Source: Lagopus muta
Taxonomy: Eukaryota > Chordata > Aves > Galliformes > Phasianidae
DNA length: 64,000 nt
Direction: 5' to 3'
Assembly (NCBI RefSeq): GCF_023343835.1
Contig: NC_064438.1
Coordinates: 14,055,077 to 14,119,076 of the forward strand
Below, in pieces: positions 1 through 28,820 of this stretch. Made by a program: the position numbers and the translations under genes. Numbering within the stretch: the stretch's first letter is position 1; each line of letters begins with the position of its first letter. The notes beneath the pieces are model-generated. The model did not search any database. It saw only the letters and a program-made list of their open reading frames with translations, and was not told the origin of the DNA.

Positions 1-2433
1 GCCAATTTTTTTAATGTATCACCAGTGAGTCCCATCCTGTGTACTATCATACCTCAATGTTAGCTCCCACACATTCCCACCCAAGCGACTTTTACCTCCT
101 GGACCACAGAGCTGTGGCTGAGGCAGCTGCCCCCACCACAGGCCATGGGGTGGCCACTCGTGTTCCCATCTGTGTCTCTGCTGCTCTGGTTTTGGGGCAC
201 GTTTTGCTCTGCAAGAAGAGCTGCTGGATGAACTCACCTCCACAACAACTTTTTTCCAAGTCAAGATGCTGAAATCACATGTCTAAAAGTAGCCACATCA
301 ATAACATCAGCTCCTAATCATTTGCTAATAATGCTAAATACCTGTCAGCCTCAATCAGTGAGCAAACATTAATTATGGCGCGTTCCAAACAAGCAGAGGA
401 AGATGTTCGTCACACTTTTATGGAGGTCAGATATTGTCAGGCAAGGTGGCCCAGTATTGGTGTTTGACTTCGCTCATCATGCAGGGCTTGGTGGCATCTC
501 ATGGTAGGCACTTTGCCCCCCATGCTGCTCTGGCCTTTTCCGATGCTGATGTGGTTTTGGAAGATGAGGCAATCCCTTACCCCTGGGTGAAGCTGAATTT
601 AATACTGGCCTTGGGTAAGGGGGATTAGCTGAGTCAAGGCTCTGGGGATGAGAGCACATGAGCAGTGGCAGAGTGCAAGGTGCTGAGGCAAGGGGAACAC
701 ACCACGTGCCTTCCTCCAGCACTGTCAGGAGGAAGGATGACAATGCAAAATGTGTCCAAAATGGGGAAAAAAGAAAAGGAAGCACAAAGTTTGGGGGATT
801 GCATCATATAGGGGCAACTGCTACTGCTTTGGGCCATTGCCTGTAGCTTTCCCCCCACTGTTCCAAAGGTGGAGCATCGAGAACAGCCTCCAGCAAGCAC
901 TGCTTCATTAGCCATCTGCTGCGTGGGGAAACATCTTGCTTCCATCTTACAGATACCTGCAATAAACTCATTAAGGGTTGGGACAACAATGCTGTCATCG
1001 TTGCCTGGGATAATCCTAAAGTCTTGACTGTCCCAGGCACTTCCAAAGGTGCACAGAGGGCTCTTGCACTTGGTTTTGGCCATTGCTTCTCAGTATGTTT
1101 TGGCATCTCACATTGCCCCAGCCAAAGCTGCTAAATGCTGGGCCCCCCCCAGGTATAGTCCCAGCACTCATGGGACACCCCCAGCACCCTAACCCTAAGC
1201 CAAAGGGCAGATCCATCTGGAAATTAGAGGAGATCATTAAAAATAGTGCTGGTGGGAAAAAGAAGAGAGATGGCCCTCACTATGCATACTTGGAAATACA
1301 TCTCCCCCATGGAGTTCAAGTGGTCTCCATGATGACCACACCCTGCTCTGCTCCATTCCTTGGCATTTATCTCCCTGGTGCCCCCAGGGGCATTGCTCAA
1401 GGGATGTGATATGGGTGCATCTGTTCCAGTACTACCCATCACATCCTGGCGTGGGAGGTAATGAATCGATGCCATTATCAACACTGCCATCCATCCCGTC
1501 AGTTACTGCTCCCTGTGCTTGTATACACACATGCAGACACAAAAACACATACACACCAATCCCTGCCAAAAAACCTGGAGTGAGGCAAACACCAGGAGCT
1601 CCCTGCCCCAGGGATGGTCCCTGTGGTAGGTGCCAGGTAAGAACCCGGAGCTGGCAGCTGTGGGGGCAAAAGGACAGAGTGGGGAAGGATGTGCGAGCCC
1701 CCATAGCAGAGAGGGGCCCAAAGGATACAGAGGACACAGGGATGGAAGATGTGAGGTTTGGCTGCAGTCCAGCATGGGAGAGGCACTAGGGCAGTCTGTG
1801 GGCTTGAAGGCATGTCCCTAAGCATTTTGCTGAGTAAAATCTTTTCTTGTGGAACATAACTAAGGGAAAGCATGCAAAAGGTAGATGAGAGGTTCTCTCC
1901 CAGCCTTGGCCACTGGTGAGCTACCCTTGCCTGCCACTAGGATTGGGATTTGGTGTGAGAGACACCGAAGAACAACTACCACCCAGTCAAGCCCTGTAGC
2001 ACCCACACTTATCACAGAATAGAAACATAGAACCATAGAGACTTAGCATCTTTCCTAGGTGATTGCATTGTGGCAGCGGAAGAATGCTTGCGTAGGATCC
2101 CAGTCAGCTCTGCACCCAAAGCAGCCCCAAGCAGCTGACTGATAGCATGAGGGCATGGGGAGGGGCAGATACTCCACCTGCTCCATCACAGGCATCTCTT
2201 CCCTCTTATCCTTGTGTTGAAAATGTGCCCTCGTGTGAATTTTCCAAGTGTTTAGGAAATGGCATTGGGAATGGGTGAGGTCCTGGCATAGCACCAGGAA
2301 AAAGTTTCCACGGCTGCTCTCTGGGCTTGGGACTGGTGAAATAGGTGCTGCTAATTAGCAGCAGCCATCAGCATCTGCACGGCTGCTGCACAGTCACCAC
2401 AGCTTCAACCATTTTGCCCTGTGCATGCCCAAA

Positions 2434-2650
2434 ATCATAGAATTATTAAGGTTGGAAAAAAACACTCTAAGATCATCCATTCCAAGTACCAACCCAACCC
2501 ACCAAGCTTACTAGACATGTCCTCAGTGCCACATCTCCATCTTTCTTGAACACCTCCAGGGATGGTGACTCCATCATCTCCCTGTGCAGCCTGTGCCACT
2601 GCATCACCATTTTTTTGGAGGAGAACTTTTCCTGGTACAATCTGCAGGAT
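2434..2650 (-). repeat. CR1 LINE 3' fragment, antisense
   Basis: The + strand begins with an inverted CR1 tail (ATCATAGAATTATTAAGGTTGG) and continues with the complement of the usual CR1 3' end: CTCAGTGCCACATCTCC, then AACACCTCCAGGGATGGTGACTC, then the inverted form of the conserved GGCTGCCCAGGGAGGTGGTGG segment. Boundaries are approximate and judged by eye. Confidence 0.85.
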
Positions 2651-3534
2651 CTGCCTGGTCCTGCTGGTGTCTCCTGCAGAGAGGACCCCTATCCTGGTGT
2701 GTCGGAGACAGGGTGCTCCTCCATCCTGCAGGGTTGAATCATCTCCCCCCACACACACCTGGAGAATTCACAGGAGGTTGTGAAATGGTGGCCCCAAGCC
2801 AGGGTGCGTCACTTGCCGCCCACATCCACCAGCTGATCCAGCACAGTGCTTGCCTCTGGATGGAGTCGACAATAGGAGTGTCTCAAAGCAAGCAAAACTT
2901 TCTGTGTTTGTATCAGGACAAACACCCCATGGAAATAATGAGGGAGCACTGAAGTGACACCTGGCGACCAGTGCTTGGTAGGGCCACCACAGCCCAGCAC
3001 ATGAGTGCATCAGTGGCAGCTCTGAAAGCCTCAGTGCCAAGGGCTGAAGCTGGGTTAAATGCTCTGGAGATACCTCAAAAATGTGATGGGACCACATCTG
3101 TGCTCTGAGTGCACAGCCCCATCTGCACCAGCATGAGGCTGTACGCCCATTTGGGATGCTAGGGTAGACTGGTCGGACTGGAAATGGGTGTCGAGGAGCT
3201 GTCCTGTATGCAGCCTAAGGGCCAAACGTTGGGTAGGGTTCCAGCGCCTGTTCCTTCCCACTTCAAAGGAGGGTTTGTGCCTCTCCCACTGCACCACCAG
3301 CTGCTGGGAGAGCCTCGAGGGGCTGCAGGCGGTGGCAGGCCCATCCCCGCTGTCTGTGAGCCCACGGGCAGGGCAGTTTTGCCCAGGTGGGACACGAGGG
3401 GACACCACACGTGGTAGCTGGGAACACCTTGTGATGCACCAGCACCTGCAGTGAAGAGGGCACCGAGAGCCCTCCGACTTTCCCCATAGCGGCCCAGCAG
3501 CGTTTGCTGAGTCACACGGTGCTGGGTTCTGCTG

Positions 3535-3566
3535 ACTCATGGCTAGCAGTACTCATGGCTAGCAGT
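3535..3566. repeat. 16-bp perfect tandem duplication
   Basis: ACTCATGGCTAGCAGT occurs twice head to tail, at 3535-3550 and 3551-3566. The first copy lies within a TGACTCA AP-1-like heptamer (3533-3539); the second copy does not recreate it. Probably a replication-slippage duplication. Confidence 0.9.
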
Positions 3567-3839
3567 GCTCCCGGCCACGTGCCCGCAGGGCAGGAGGAAG
3601 CAGGGCTGGCTGGCACCCAGGGCTGCCGGACTAACGGGCCTCGTGGCCGGGAGTGGGGCAGAATTTGCAGTGCAGCACATTTTTCTCTCTGCCCTAAGAC
3701 GCCGCCCTGGCCCTGCTTTGTTTTCTCCAAAAGAAGCTTATGGATTTGGGGGGGCTCAAGCATTGATTGCTGGTGGGATTTATCCTGCTGGAGGATGGGG
3801 CAGCTGGGCGCTGGGCTTTAGTGGACATTAGAAATAAAC

Positions 3840-4046
3840 AGATCATAGTATTGTTAAGGTTGGAGGGACCACTAAGGTTGTCCAGTCCAACCTCCCCCAC
3901 CATGCCCACTGACCACATCCCTCAGTGCTACATCTCCACGGTCCCTGAGCACCTCCAGGGATGCTGACTCCACCACCTCCCTGGGCAGCCTGTGCCACTG
4001 CACCACTGCTTTTTTGGAGAACTTATTCTTAATACCCAACCTGCTA
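3840..4046 (-). repeat. CR1 LINE 3' fragment, antisense
   Basis: The inverted CR1 tail ATCATAGTATTGTTAAGGTTGG is followed by the complement of the canonical CR1 3' segment: the CCACCATGCCCACTGACCAC block, CTCAGTGCTACATCTCC, and CACCACCTCCCTGGGCAGCC. It lies about 0.7 kb upstream of the CTSD promoter. Ends are approximate. Confidence 0.88.
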
Positions 4047-4420
4047 CTCCCCTAGCAGAAGCATTAGGGCAGCTCACAAAATGGGCTTGAGGGACCACTA
4101 CATGGAGAACTGCACAGCCACAGGTGCCAGCCCCTAGCAGGAGGCACCGGGCTGCCTAAAAACACACTCCTCCATCAGAGGACACGGTGGAATGAAGGCA
4201 TGGGAGAGGGGCAGGAGGGGCAGCGTGGTGCACCTGATGCACAGAGACCCACTGGAGCCCCAATGGAGCTGGGGGAGCCGGTGACAGACTGCAGCTTCTC
4301 AGTAGCGAGGGCTGAGAGCCCCATGTGTTCTTGGGGTGGGAATAGTGCTGCTCTGTAAGGTTCCAGGAGGGCAGGAGAAGAGAAATACTGGATGTACTGG
4401 AAGCAGTGCAAGTTAAGGGA

Positions 4421-4540
4421 AGAAAGAAAAAAAAAAAAAAAAGTTAAAAAAACTATAAAGTTAAAAAGGGGGGCGGGAAGTGTATCTAATAACAATAATT
4501 TAAAAATTAAAATAAAAAAATAAAAACAAAAACCAGCAGC
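4421..4540. repeat. A/T-rich low-complexity tract
   Basis: An A16 run at 4427-4442 is followed by TTAAAAAAAC and AAATTAAAATAAAAAAATAA-type sequence. It ends abruptly at the CTSD CpG island. No coding content. Confidence 0.85.
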
Positions 4541-4559
4541 ACCAGCTCGTGACTGCTCC

Positions 4560-4810
4560 CCCCCTCCTCCTCGAGGCTGAGTCACGGCCGCAGGGTCAGG
4601 CGGCGGCCCGCTGCTGCTCCTGCCGCCGGCCCCCCGAGCCGTGCTGCGCTGTGCCGCCCCGCCTCTCCCGCCGCACGTGACGCGGGGCCGCCCCGTCAGC
4701 TGACGCTCCGCGCCGGGCCTGGGGCTGCCGCTACAAAAGCGGGGCGCGGGCGGGGCGGTTTCCGCGCTTCTGCTTTAGGGGGAGCAGCGCGTTGTAAGCG
4801 TTCCGCCGCC
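4560..4810 (+). promoter_or_regulatory. CTSD: CTSD promoter and 5' UTR (CpG island)
   Basis: A sharp change to CpG-dense sequence precedes the CTSD start codon. Visible elements are an AP-1 heptamer TGAGTCA (4578-4584), an E-box in GCACGTGAC (4673-4681), a perfect 10-bp palindrome GTCAGCTGAC (4695-4704), and a TATA-like TACAAAA (4732-4738), which would place initiation near 4760. The CACGTGAC core resembles the CLEAR element used by TFEB/TFE3 at lysosomal genes, and mammalian CTSD belongs to that network. Binding here is inferred from the motifs only. The start codon at 4811 has a near-ideal Kozak context (CCGCCGCCATGG). Confidence 0.8.
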
Positions 4811-15595
<10,785 letters not shown>

Positions 15596-16349
15596 GCGCC
15601 TGACCCCCCTCCCCCCTCACTGTCTCTGCTACACACAAACACTTGCATACACACACAGGAGCTGTAGAGAAGCTGTAGAGAAAGATTATCAGGATTAGAA
15701 ACCCACTCAGTGGGGAAAAAAAAATACCAAAAAAGAATTCAAGTAGTCTTAAGATTACAAGGAAAATAGTCATTGCTACTGTCCTGCTAGCTACTTTTCC
15801 TCTTCTGAGTAAGTGGTTCTGGGATAGTTCTAGTTGGTAACACCAGCTGGAGTAGCCCCTTGCTTACTGCTAGATCTTTGAGTATTTGTTTTTAAGATCT
15901 ACTTTCAAAGCTGAACCAGCCCCCAGAGACCCTGGGGAGGCAGCTGGCTGGCTCTGCTCCTGCAGAGGAGCTGTGCTGGTGCTTCTTCACTGGGGGAGAA
16001 GGATGGAGAAGTCAGGTGGTAGTTCTGGTTTGTCACTGAAGTGGGGAATCAAGTCCATCACTCTGATGGGTGAGGAAGCAATTACTAGACCGTTTCTCCA
16101 TGAGTTGGTGCTGGTTTGATCCTCAGAGAGCATGTCCTGGGCTGAAGCAGTAGGGGATTGTGTAGCATGCACAGGATTTGAGTTTTGGTATTGAGGAGCT
16201 CTGTTTGTGTGTCTTGTGTTGTGAAGGCACTAGTGAGAGCAGGGGGTGTGATGTCAGCACGCCTGGCCTGAGCCTTCTCAGACCTAGTAGGGCAGGGACT
16301 TACAGGAGGGTTCCAGTCAGTGGGACTTCTCAGGAAGTAAGAATACAAA

Positions 16350-16365
16350 GGGGGGGGGGGGGGGG
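16350..16365. repeat. G16 homopolymer
   Basis: Sixteen consecutive G in the CTSD downstream region. It is a likely length-variable site and a place where assembly errors are common. Confidence 0.95.
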
Positions 16366-16533
16366 TCACAATAGGTTTTAATACAAGTCACTTGATTTCA
16401 CGTCCATGAAGGCCCAGCTTTGTGCTGAAGGCTGAGCAAAGCCACTAGGCTCAAGTTTTCTTGGGTTTGTTGAGGTTTTCCTTGCTAGCTTCTTCCAGTG
16501 CCAGTGAAGTTGAAGGTAATGTTTCCCAAAGCA

Positions 16534-16539
16534 ATTAAA
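16534..16539 (+). terminator. CTSD: Candidate CTSD poly(A) signal ATTAAA
   Basis: ATTAAA lies about 940 nt after the CTSD stop, with GT-rich sequence about 45 nt downstream (GTAGTGTTTTGAATGTC). The resulting 3' UTR would be of ordinary length for this gene. No canonical AATAAA was seen between the stop and this point. Not verified by transcript data. Confidence 0.35.
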
Positions 16540-19500
16540 TGATCTACAAGCTTAAATCACAAGACCTTTAGGAAACATTACACGTAGTGTTTTGAATGTC
16601 CCTTAACTTAAGAGACAGTTGGCAGAGGCAGCAAGTCTTCCAGGCAGGTGGGTTCCACAGAGGCTGTGGGCTTGCATTTGCACTCCTTTTTCCCCTACCA
16701 AATCCTAAAGCACAGGGTTTAACATCCTCCCTGCCTGGCATGTTGTTCCCATGTTACTAACATCAGTGAGATCTCTGTCCATTTACCTCCTGTGCTGCAA
16801 AGCACCAAACAAAGCATTTTCGTCTTTTGGAGAGGTGGTAGCTGAAACTGTCTGTAGTTCCACATCTTTGTACTGGAGATCCCAGATCTGAGCATTTGGA
16901 TGTGTTTGTTTCATGGTTAAAGAGGTAAGGGACAGAGCTGAGGGTGACAAGACAACCACCAGCAGGTGTGTGAATACGTGATTAGTCAAGGTGAGGTATG
17001 TACACATATGAGCTACATCATCCCAACAGTAAATCTACCATGAGCTTTGGGACACGAGTGAGGAAGAAGTCTACAGGTGAACTGTGAGAGGGCAGCTGCG
17101 GACAGTGAGCACCTAGCCTGCAGATGTTGCTTGTCTCCACCTGCTGCAATGGTCCAGTTGGCTTTGTAAACATAACTCATGCTATGGAGATGTCTTTTGT
17201 GGGCAGCAGAGACATTTCTAATGTGTATATTGTCCCATGTAACTCTGGATGTGATGTATCTGCTGCTCCCAGAACTTGCTTTTTCCTGCTCACAGACCTG
17301 CATCCCTGGATCTGGGTTCCTTTGGACTTATGCTTGATTAAGAACAGAACACTGAGTAATGAGTGTTACTGAAAAAAAACTGCTCCAAAATCAACAGCAC
17401 ATTTCCAGAGAGCCCACTTCTTGATTATGTACCTGGAACACCTTGAAGTCCTGCTAGACCATCTGCAAGCTACAGGATTCACCCAGCACAGTGAGATGGC
17501 ATCTTGAGTACCCATTTGTTTTTTGTTTTCTTTCAGAGCTGATATGGGGAACATGCAGGAGGACAGTGGGTTTTGAATGTTCTGTGTCAGATTTTAGCTG
17601 TGCAGAACTGGCCATCAGGCAGCAGTTCTGGTGGATATGCAATGCCTTATAGCCTCTGTGGTCACCCAGTGCACAGCCCAGAGCTGTGCCCTAACAAACA
17701 TATCGTGGGATAGGCTGGAGGAGCAGTTGGGTGTGACTGCATTTGCAATACAAATCATAGTCTTCACTGAAATGGTTCTCCTCCCCTTGTTTCTTTTATC
17801 TCTTTTTAAACCAAACTCTAACTGTGTGACTTTTTTTTTTTTTTTTAATCTCATTTGCTGTCAGAATTACTGTCTCATCCTAGAAAATTGAAAAGAAAAT
17901 ACAGTATTTTCCCCCCCTTAACTGACAGTCTGGTCTTTCCTTAAGCAGTTTGAGGTGTTGGAGGCCTGGTGTCTCCCAGACCTGAGGGCTCAGTATCGCT
18001 GGTAGCTCACTTGTGTGGACTCGTACATGTTTGAGCAGGTTCTCTTGGTTAAGGAAATACACTGGCAGGCTGTTAGGTTTCTCGGTTTCTGTGCATTAGA
18101 AACAGCATCTGCAGAGTGACGTGACAGTTCTACCTGCTTGCTGCTGGGCCAGCTAGAACAAGCTTTTGCTGGGCTTTGAACAAAATGTGGTCCTGTAGTG
18201 ACTAAGACAAGACTAATTCCAATGTAAAACCCATTAAGACATGGGGTTTGCATTCCAAGAATCTGGTGATGAAGACCATGGGGTGTTTTCTTTTTTTGGA
18301 ATGTAGCAGAAATCCCTTTCTCTTACCTGGCTGAGTGGCTTTTAGTCCTTTCACTGCTGTATGGAAACTGAAGATGATGATGCAGAATGAAGGCCCCATG
18401 TGCCAGGTGCAAGATAAGAGCTAATCCCTGCTTTGGAAAAAAACATCTACATAAGTAAGGCAGATGCAGCCAAGTCCCATCCCGCTTTCTGAATGCAGAT
18501 CTAAGCATGCAAAAAGCTTAAATGATTCCCCTACTGGCATGTCCAGAGCCTCTATTCCCCTGAGATGCTCTAGTAGCCCAATCAACCCCTTTCCTATGTT
18601 AAAGGGATGGCTATAACCCAAAAGGATTGGCTGGGTCATGAAAACCAACTGTTCAGCCCAAGGGGAGATGTCATTGATAAAATATGAGGGTGGTGTTGTT
18701 GCAGTGGGGATCGTGCCTGGGCCGTTAATCACGCCGTGTTAGACACGGTGCCTCAGCAGGAACAGTCTCAGCCTTGATCTTGGCCAAGAAATGGGGAAGC
18801 CAAGAGCCAGGCTGTCCTCAGCCAGGCTGTCCTCCCATGCTTTGCCATAGGGAGCAGAAGGCACCCAACCTGTGAGCAGCCTGGACTCAGCCCTGGGTTA
18901 TATTACCTGCAAATGCTCTGGTTTGCATCAGTTCTCGTTTACTGCACCACCTCTGCAGAACTCCACCTGCGTGACAATTTGATGGCTTACTGCTTATTAA
19001 AGTGTCTCCACTAATTCAAAAAGGATAAATATTTTCCTTCCACCTCTTCTCTGCAGCAGGGTGCCTGGTCTGATCCTTCCTCTGCTACCTCTGGGGTTGC
19101 CAAAAGACTGCTTCTCCCCCAGCCCACAGGGAGGGGAGTCAGACCTGTGTTTATGGAGGCAGCACGCTGCTCTGGCTGGCGCAGCAATTTGTTGCGTACA
19201 GAAACTATTTTAATAACCACGAATGACTAAGCACGTTGTTTGGGACTGGTGACTCCTTTTTCCGCTCTTTCTTTGATCTATTTATTTTTAGGCTCCACTG
19301 GGAGGGGAAGAGGAGTAGAGACTGAAAGCCAGAAGACAGGAGAGAGAAACCCAGGGAAAGTGGGACGATGGGATCCACCTTTCCAAGCTGCTGCCCACCT
19401 CAGTGCTTGTGAGGCTTGGCAATCCGTTGAAGACTTTCCAGGGTAGAACAGCAGTGAGCACTGAGGTGCCTGTGGTCTTTCTCTGTTGAGAGAAGGAGGG

Positions 19501-19769
19501 TTGAGTCCTGCTGATGGCCTTCCAGGAGGCTGGAGCAGGATTTGAGGTGGAAGTCTCAGTTCTGACAGTATGTCTTACAGTACTCCATTGTGCTGTAGCA
19601 TATGCATCTCCAGCGTGGGTACGAAATTGTTCTGGGGTAGGAGATACCTTCCTGTTGTGTAGTCCTCGAATTAGAGGGCGCTCTCTCTCACATGCTCATG
19701 ACTTTTAAAAACCCACATAAAATAGGAGTATACAAATAATGCATAATTTTTTATTGTTTTTATTATTCT

Positions 19770-19915
19770 TATCATAGAACTGGGATTAGGTTGAGAGGGA
19801 CCTCAAAGCACAATTCCAGTTCCACCCCCCTCCCCCTGGGAACAGTGTTGCCTCTCACTGGATCAGGTTACCTGGGGCCTCATCCAACCCAGTCTTTAAA
19901 CCCCTCTTCATGTCA
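19770..19915 (-). repeat. CR1 LINE 3' fragment, antisense (diverged)
   Basis: ATCATAGAACTGGGATTAGG, then GAGAGGGACCTCAAAGCAC, then GATCAGGTTACCTGGGGCC and CATCCAACCCAGTCTTTAAA follow the order of the complement of the CR1 3' end (tail, GGAAGGGACC, CAGGTTGCCC, CATCCAACCTGGCCTTGAA). It is more diverged than the other copies. Confidence 0.7.
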
Positions 19916-21760
19916 GCATGTGCCCTCCCCTGTTGGGGCTATGCTTCCAGCACCACCCTGCTGCCTCCTCCACATCCTCTCCGATTTCCTTCTTGCTACT
20001 CATCCTCTCTCCTTTGCTGACGTTCGGAAGAGAGCAGTACACAACTTCTGCAAGATAAACAAACAACAGGCTCATCCTGGGCTGATGTAAACCTGCTGTT
20101 TGCGAGTGGAGGAGCCAATGACGTGGAAGAACATGAGACACAGGTGGGGCTGTGCCCCATCCAGGCTGGTACCTGTCCCCAGCACCATGAGATGCCTCAG
20201 AGGAAAGCCATGAAGGGAATTTGGGATTCAGGAAGCCTTTTGTCTCATCCCTCTGGTAGACACTGGTAGTTACCCATGCCGATGCTGTTGTGTCTCTTAG
20301 CCACCTGGTTTGATCTTTGATGTCCCCTGCAGGCTTAATTGCACCAAATAAACCTGTTGGCCCCTTGTATTTCCCCTTCAATTTTTGCCTTATTTCCCAT
20401 TGACTATTAAAGACATTGTTCTTCTATGGGACCGTGTGGTTCCCTGATGATCATTTTTCGCTGTGCAGAAGATTTGAGTTTTCAATCCGGGGCTCTGAAT
20501 GTTTAGCCAATGCCCCAGGACCTTGTAATTTGAGAATTAATGGCACAATCAGAAATTTCATGCTACCCTGCTTGTTTACAGGGCCTACATCCAGGATCAA
20601 AGCCAGGACTGCCTGTTGTGTTGGCTTTCCAGTTGGTTCCAACACACACAGTAGCACTGTGGAATTTAGGACCTCCCCAGCCCACCAAGCTACAGGGCAG
20701 TGGCATATCCTAGGATGGGCAGCAACCTGCCTACAAAAGGTTGCATTGCTGCTCCTGGAGGAGGAATGCTCTGCAAGGTTGCAGGCTGCAAAAAGCTGCA
20801 CGAGTCAGTCGTTGTTCCTTAACTCAGCATGTTGCGGGCAGGCTTAAAGCACTTAGTGAGGATTTCCCTTCCCCTGCAGGTAATGCCTGCATAAGCTTTT
20901 ATTTTACCCAACTCTTCACAAGCCTTAGTGGCTCATCTGCAGGATTTCTCTGAGCTTTCTCTGCTGCCCTTCTGCAGCTGCCATCACAAAGCCACCTGCG
21001 CCGGGCTGGCCTGCAGGGTGACATGGTGTGTCCTCCTGAGTGACCTGCCTGTCCCTGCTGCTCTCTGCCATCGCAGCACTCACATTTGGGTTCCCACACA
21101 GCCCTTGTGGCACTTGGAGGCCCTTTTTGTAATCCTGTGCCAGTGACCATGGCCAGGTCCTCCTGGCCTCATCTGTCCTTCGTGGCATCCCTACTGCCCA
21201 CCCTAGAGCAGCCACACACCTTGTACCCATACCATGAGCTCTGCTACTATCACTATCACTTTTCCATCCACCCAAGGGCACAAATGGCACTGTTTGCCCC
21301 ACCTCACCCCATGATTTCCTGCCACATCCGTGGGAATAAAGTACCATGGTCCCTGTGGGTGACGCTGGGGCTGGGGGAACCAGCTGGCTGCTCCTGCCGG
21401 GCTGCTCCTCATTCCAGGAGGCACGAGAAGAGCAGTGGGGCTGAGCCCTCCCTCAAGAAGCACACTCGGGGTGCTGCCCACCCCCGAAGTATCCCCCCCC
21501 CCCCCCACCGACGCTGCCCCCCCCAATCCCCAGCTCCAGCGGCGAGGAAGAGGCAGTGCTGAGCCGGATATGCTGCGGCTCCCGCAGCCCTCCCTGTAGT
21601 GTCCCCGCCGCTCCTCCCGATGCCTTCCGAGGAGACGGATGGACGGACGGACGGGCAGCGAGAGGTGCACCGCTTTCCTAATGGCACGGCTACGGAGGGG
21701 GGCGAGGGAGGGGGAGGCAGCCTCTTCCCACCCCCTTCCATATCCCCTGTCCTCATCCCC

Positions 21761-21793
21761 TTCCTCCTCCTCCTCCTCTTCCTCCTCCTCTCC
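21761..21793. repeat. (TCC)n microsatellite
   Basis: TTCCTCCTCCTCCTCCTCTT-type sequence followed by CCTCCTCCTCTCC. It is a short pyrimidine trinucleotide repeat inside the CpG island. Confidence 0.9.
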
Positions 21794-21894
21794 AGCCACG
21801 ATATTCACCAAAAGGGAAGGGGGAGCTGCTGGCAGGTGGAAGGGATGGGGGAATGCAGCCCCGGCAGGAATCCCGCAGAGGGGAGGGCTCGGCG

Positions 21895-21938
21895 AAATAA
21901 TAACAATAATAACGATAATGACAACAATGATAACAAAA
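21895..21938. repeat. (AAT/AAC)n imperfect trinucleotide repeat
   Basis: AAATAATAACAATAATAACG followed by ATAATGACAACAATGATAAC. It is an unusual A-rich island inside otherwise G+C-rich sequence, about 0.8 kb before the IFITM10 conserved exon. Confidence 0.9.
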
Positions 21939-22221
21939 CCACGCCGGGAGCGAGAGGGGGGGAGCGGGGAGGACGCGGCGCTGTGCCGCACTGAGCCGCC
22001 TCCCGCACTGCTCGGCACAGCCCGACCGCGGCCCCCGCGCTCCCCATCCCGGGATGGGACGGACGGCACAAGGCCCGGACAGACCGACAGCCAGAGGGAC
22101 AGCCGGAGGGACGGACGGACGGAGGACTGCGGGCGGGGGCAGCGCGGCGGTCTGGCAACTCTCCCCGCAGCGCTCCCCCTCCACCCCGCCCCGCTCTTCC
22201 CAAGTGCTTTTTGCGCTTTGA

Positions 22222-28058
<5,837 letters not shown>

Positions 28059-28165
28059 CAGGAGGCCAACAGCAGCACTGCCGCCAAGATGCCTCTATGC
28101 CAGAAGTGTCTGCAGTTGTTTCCTGTAGCAAGGACACGAGAGTAAAACAACCCCATCGTGATGGC

Positions 28166-28268
28166 AAAAAAATAAAAATAAAAATAAAAAAATAAAAAAT
28201 AAAAAAAGAATAATAAGAATAATTAAAAAAAAAATAAAAAAAGTAAATACAAAAATAAAAAATAAATG
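28166..28268 (+). repeat. (A)nT-rich tract in IFITM10 3' UTR
   Basis: About 100 bp of AAAAAT/AAAAAAT-type repeat starting 107 nt after the IFITM10 stop. It contains many overlapping AATAAA hexamers, so it could act as a cluster of poly(A) signals. It could also be a decayed poly(A) tail or a simple repeat. Confidence 0.9.
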
Positions 28269-28820
28269 AGTTTATCAGCCCGGGCAAGCGTACTCTTCCT
28301 GCTCGTAAACAGTATGTGGACTGCTGTAGGAAAGGGTTTCACTTTTGCAATTGTGTAGGAAGGAAAAGACACCAAGAAGATCTTACTTCATGGCAAATGG
28401 AGCTGTATAATGTGAGTGTGCAAAGCTGAGAGCTAAATGTGTGGCCAGATGCATGGCCATAGAGGCCTTTGCGCTACAAGACAGGGCTGGGAGGAAGGCG
28501 GCATGCCCAAGGTGAGTGGGATGGCCAAGGCTCAGAGCATATCAGATGCTTTCAAACTGCCCACTGCCCCACAACGTTCTGTTGTTTTCCTTCCGTGATG
28601 CAGTTCTACTGAATTTAATTCATGTGTTGAGATAACCATCCCGGAGGGCTGAGTGTTAGGGTATTGGTGTCAGAGAGCCCCAATGCCTCCAGCTCAACCC
28701 CAGCGCATTAAGGGGCAAATTTCTCCTTGGGATCACCCAGCAGTGTTGAGGACAAAGTCATCTCCGGAGAACTCCATGTGCTCTGTGAACCAAGTGCTAC
28801 TGTATTTCCGTAACACGGTC

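Larger units (their letters stand above)
1..4560. other. Intergenic region upstream of CTSD
   Basis: No exon of a recognisable protein was found on either strand. The open frames here are short, lack family motifs and overlap on both strands. The stretch contains two clear CR1 3' fragments (near 2434 and 3840), a CR1 remnant near 2010-2045, a 16-bp tandem duplication at 3535-3566 and an A/T-rich patch just before the CTSD CpG island. By synteny with mammals the next gene upstream should be on the SYT8/TNNI2 side, but none of it is visible here. Confidence 0.7.
15596..21480. other. CTSD 3' UTR and CTSD-IFITM10 spacer
   Basis: Non-coding. The CTSD 3' UTR begins here and its end is uncertain. 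The rest contains a G16 run (16350-16365), a 15-bp tandem repeat AGCCAGGCTGTCCTC (18805-18834), an antisense CR1 fragment (about 19770-19915) and several isolated AATAAA/ATTAAA hexamers (for example near 20345). No exon-like ORF with a recognisable family was found. An upstream IFITM10 exon matching the N-terminus of the human protein was looked for by eye and not found. Confidence 0.65.

Noticed and set aside
1187-1198. Telomere-like CCCTAACCCTAA
   Set aside because: Only two units, flanked by unrelated sequence. Expected by chance in a window of this size.
28166-28268. Processed pseudogene tail
   Set aside because: No retrocopied coding sequence precedes it other than IFITM10 itself, which has an intron at the conserved site, so a simple A-rich repeat is the better explanation.
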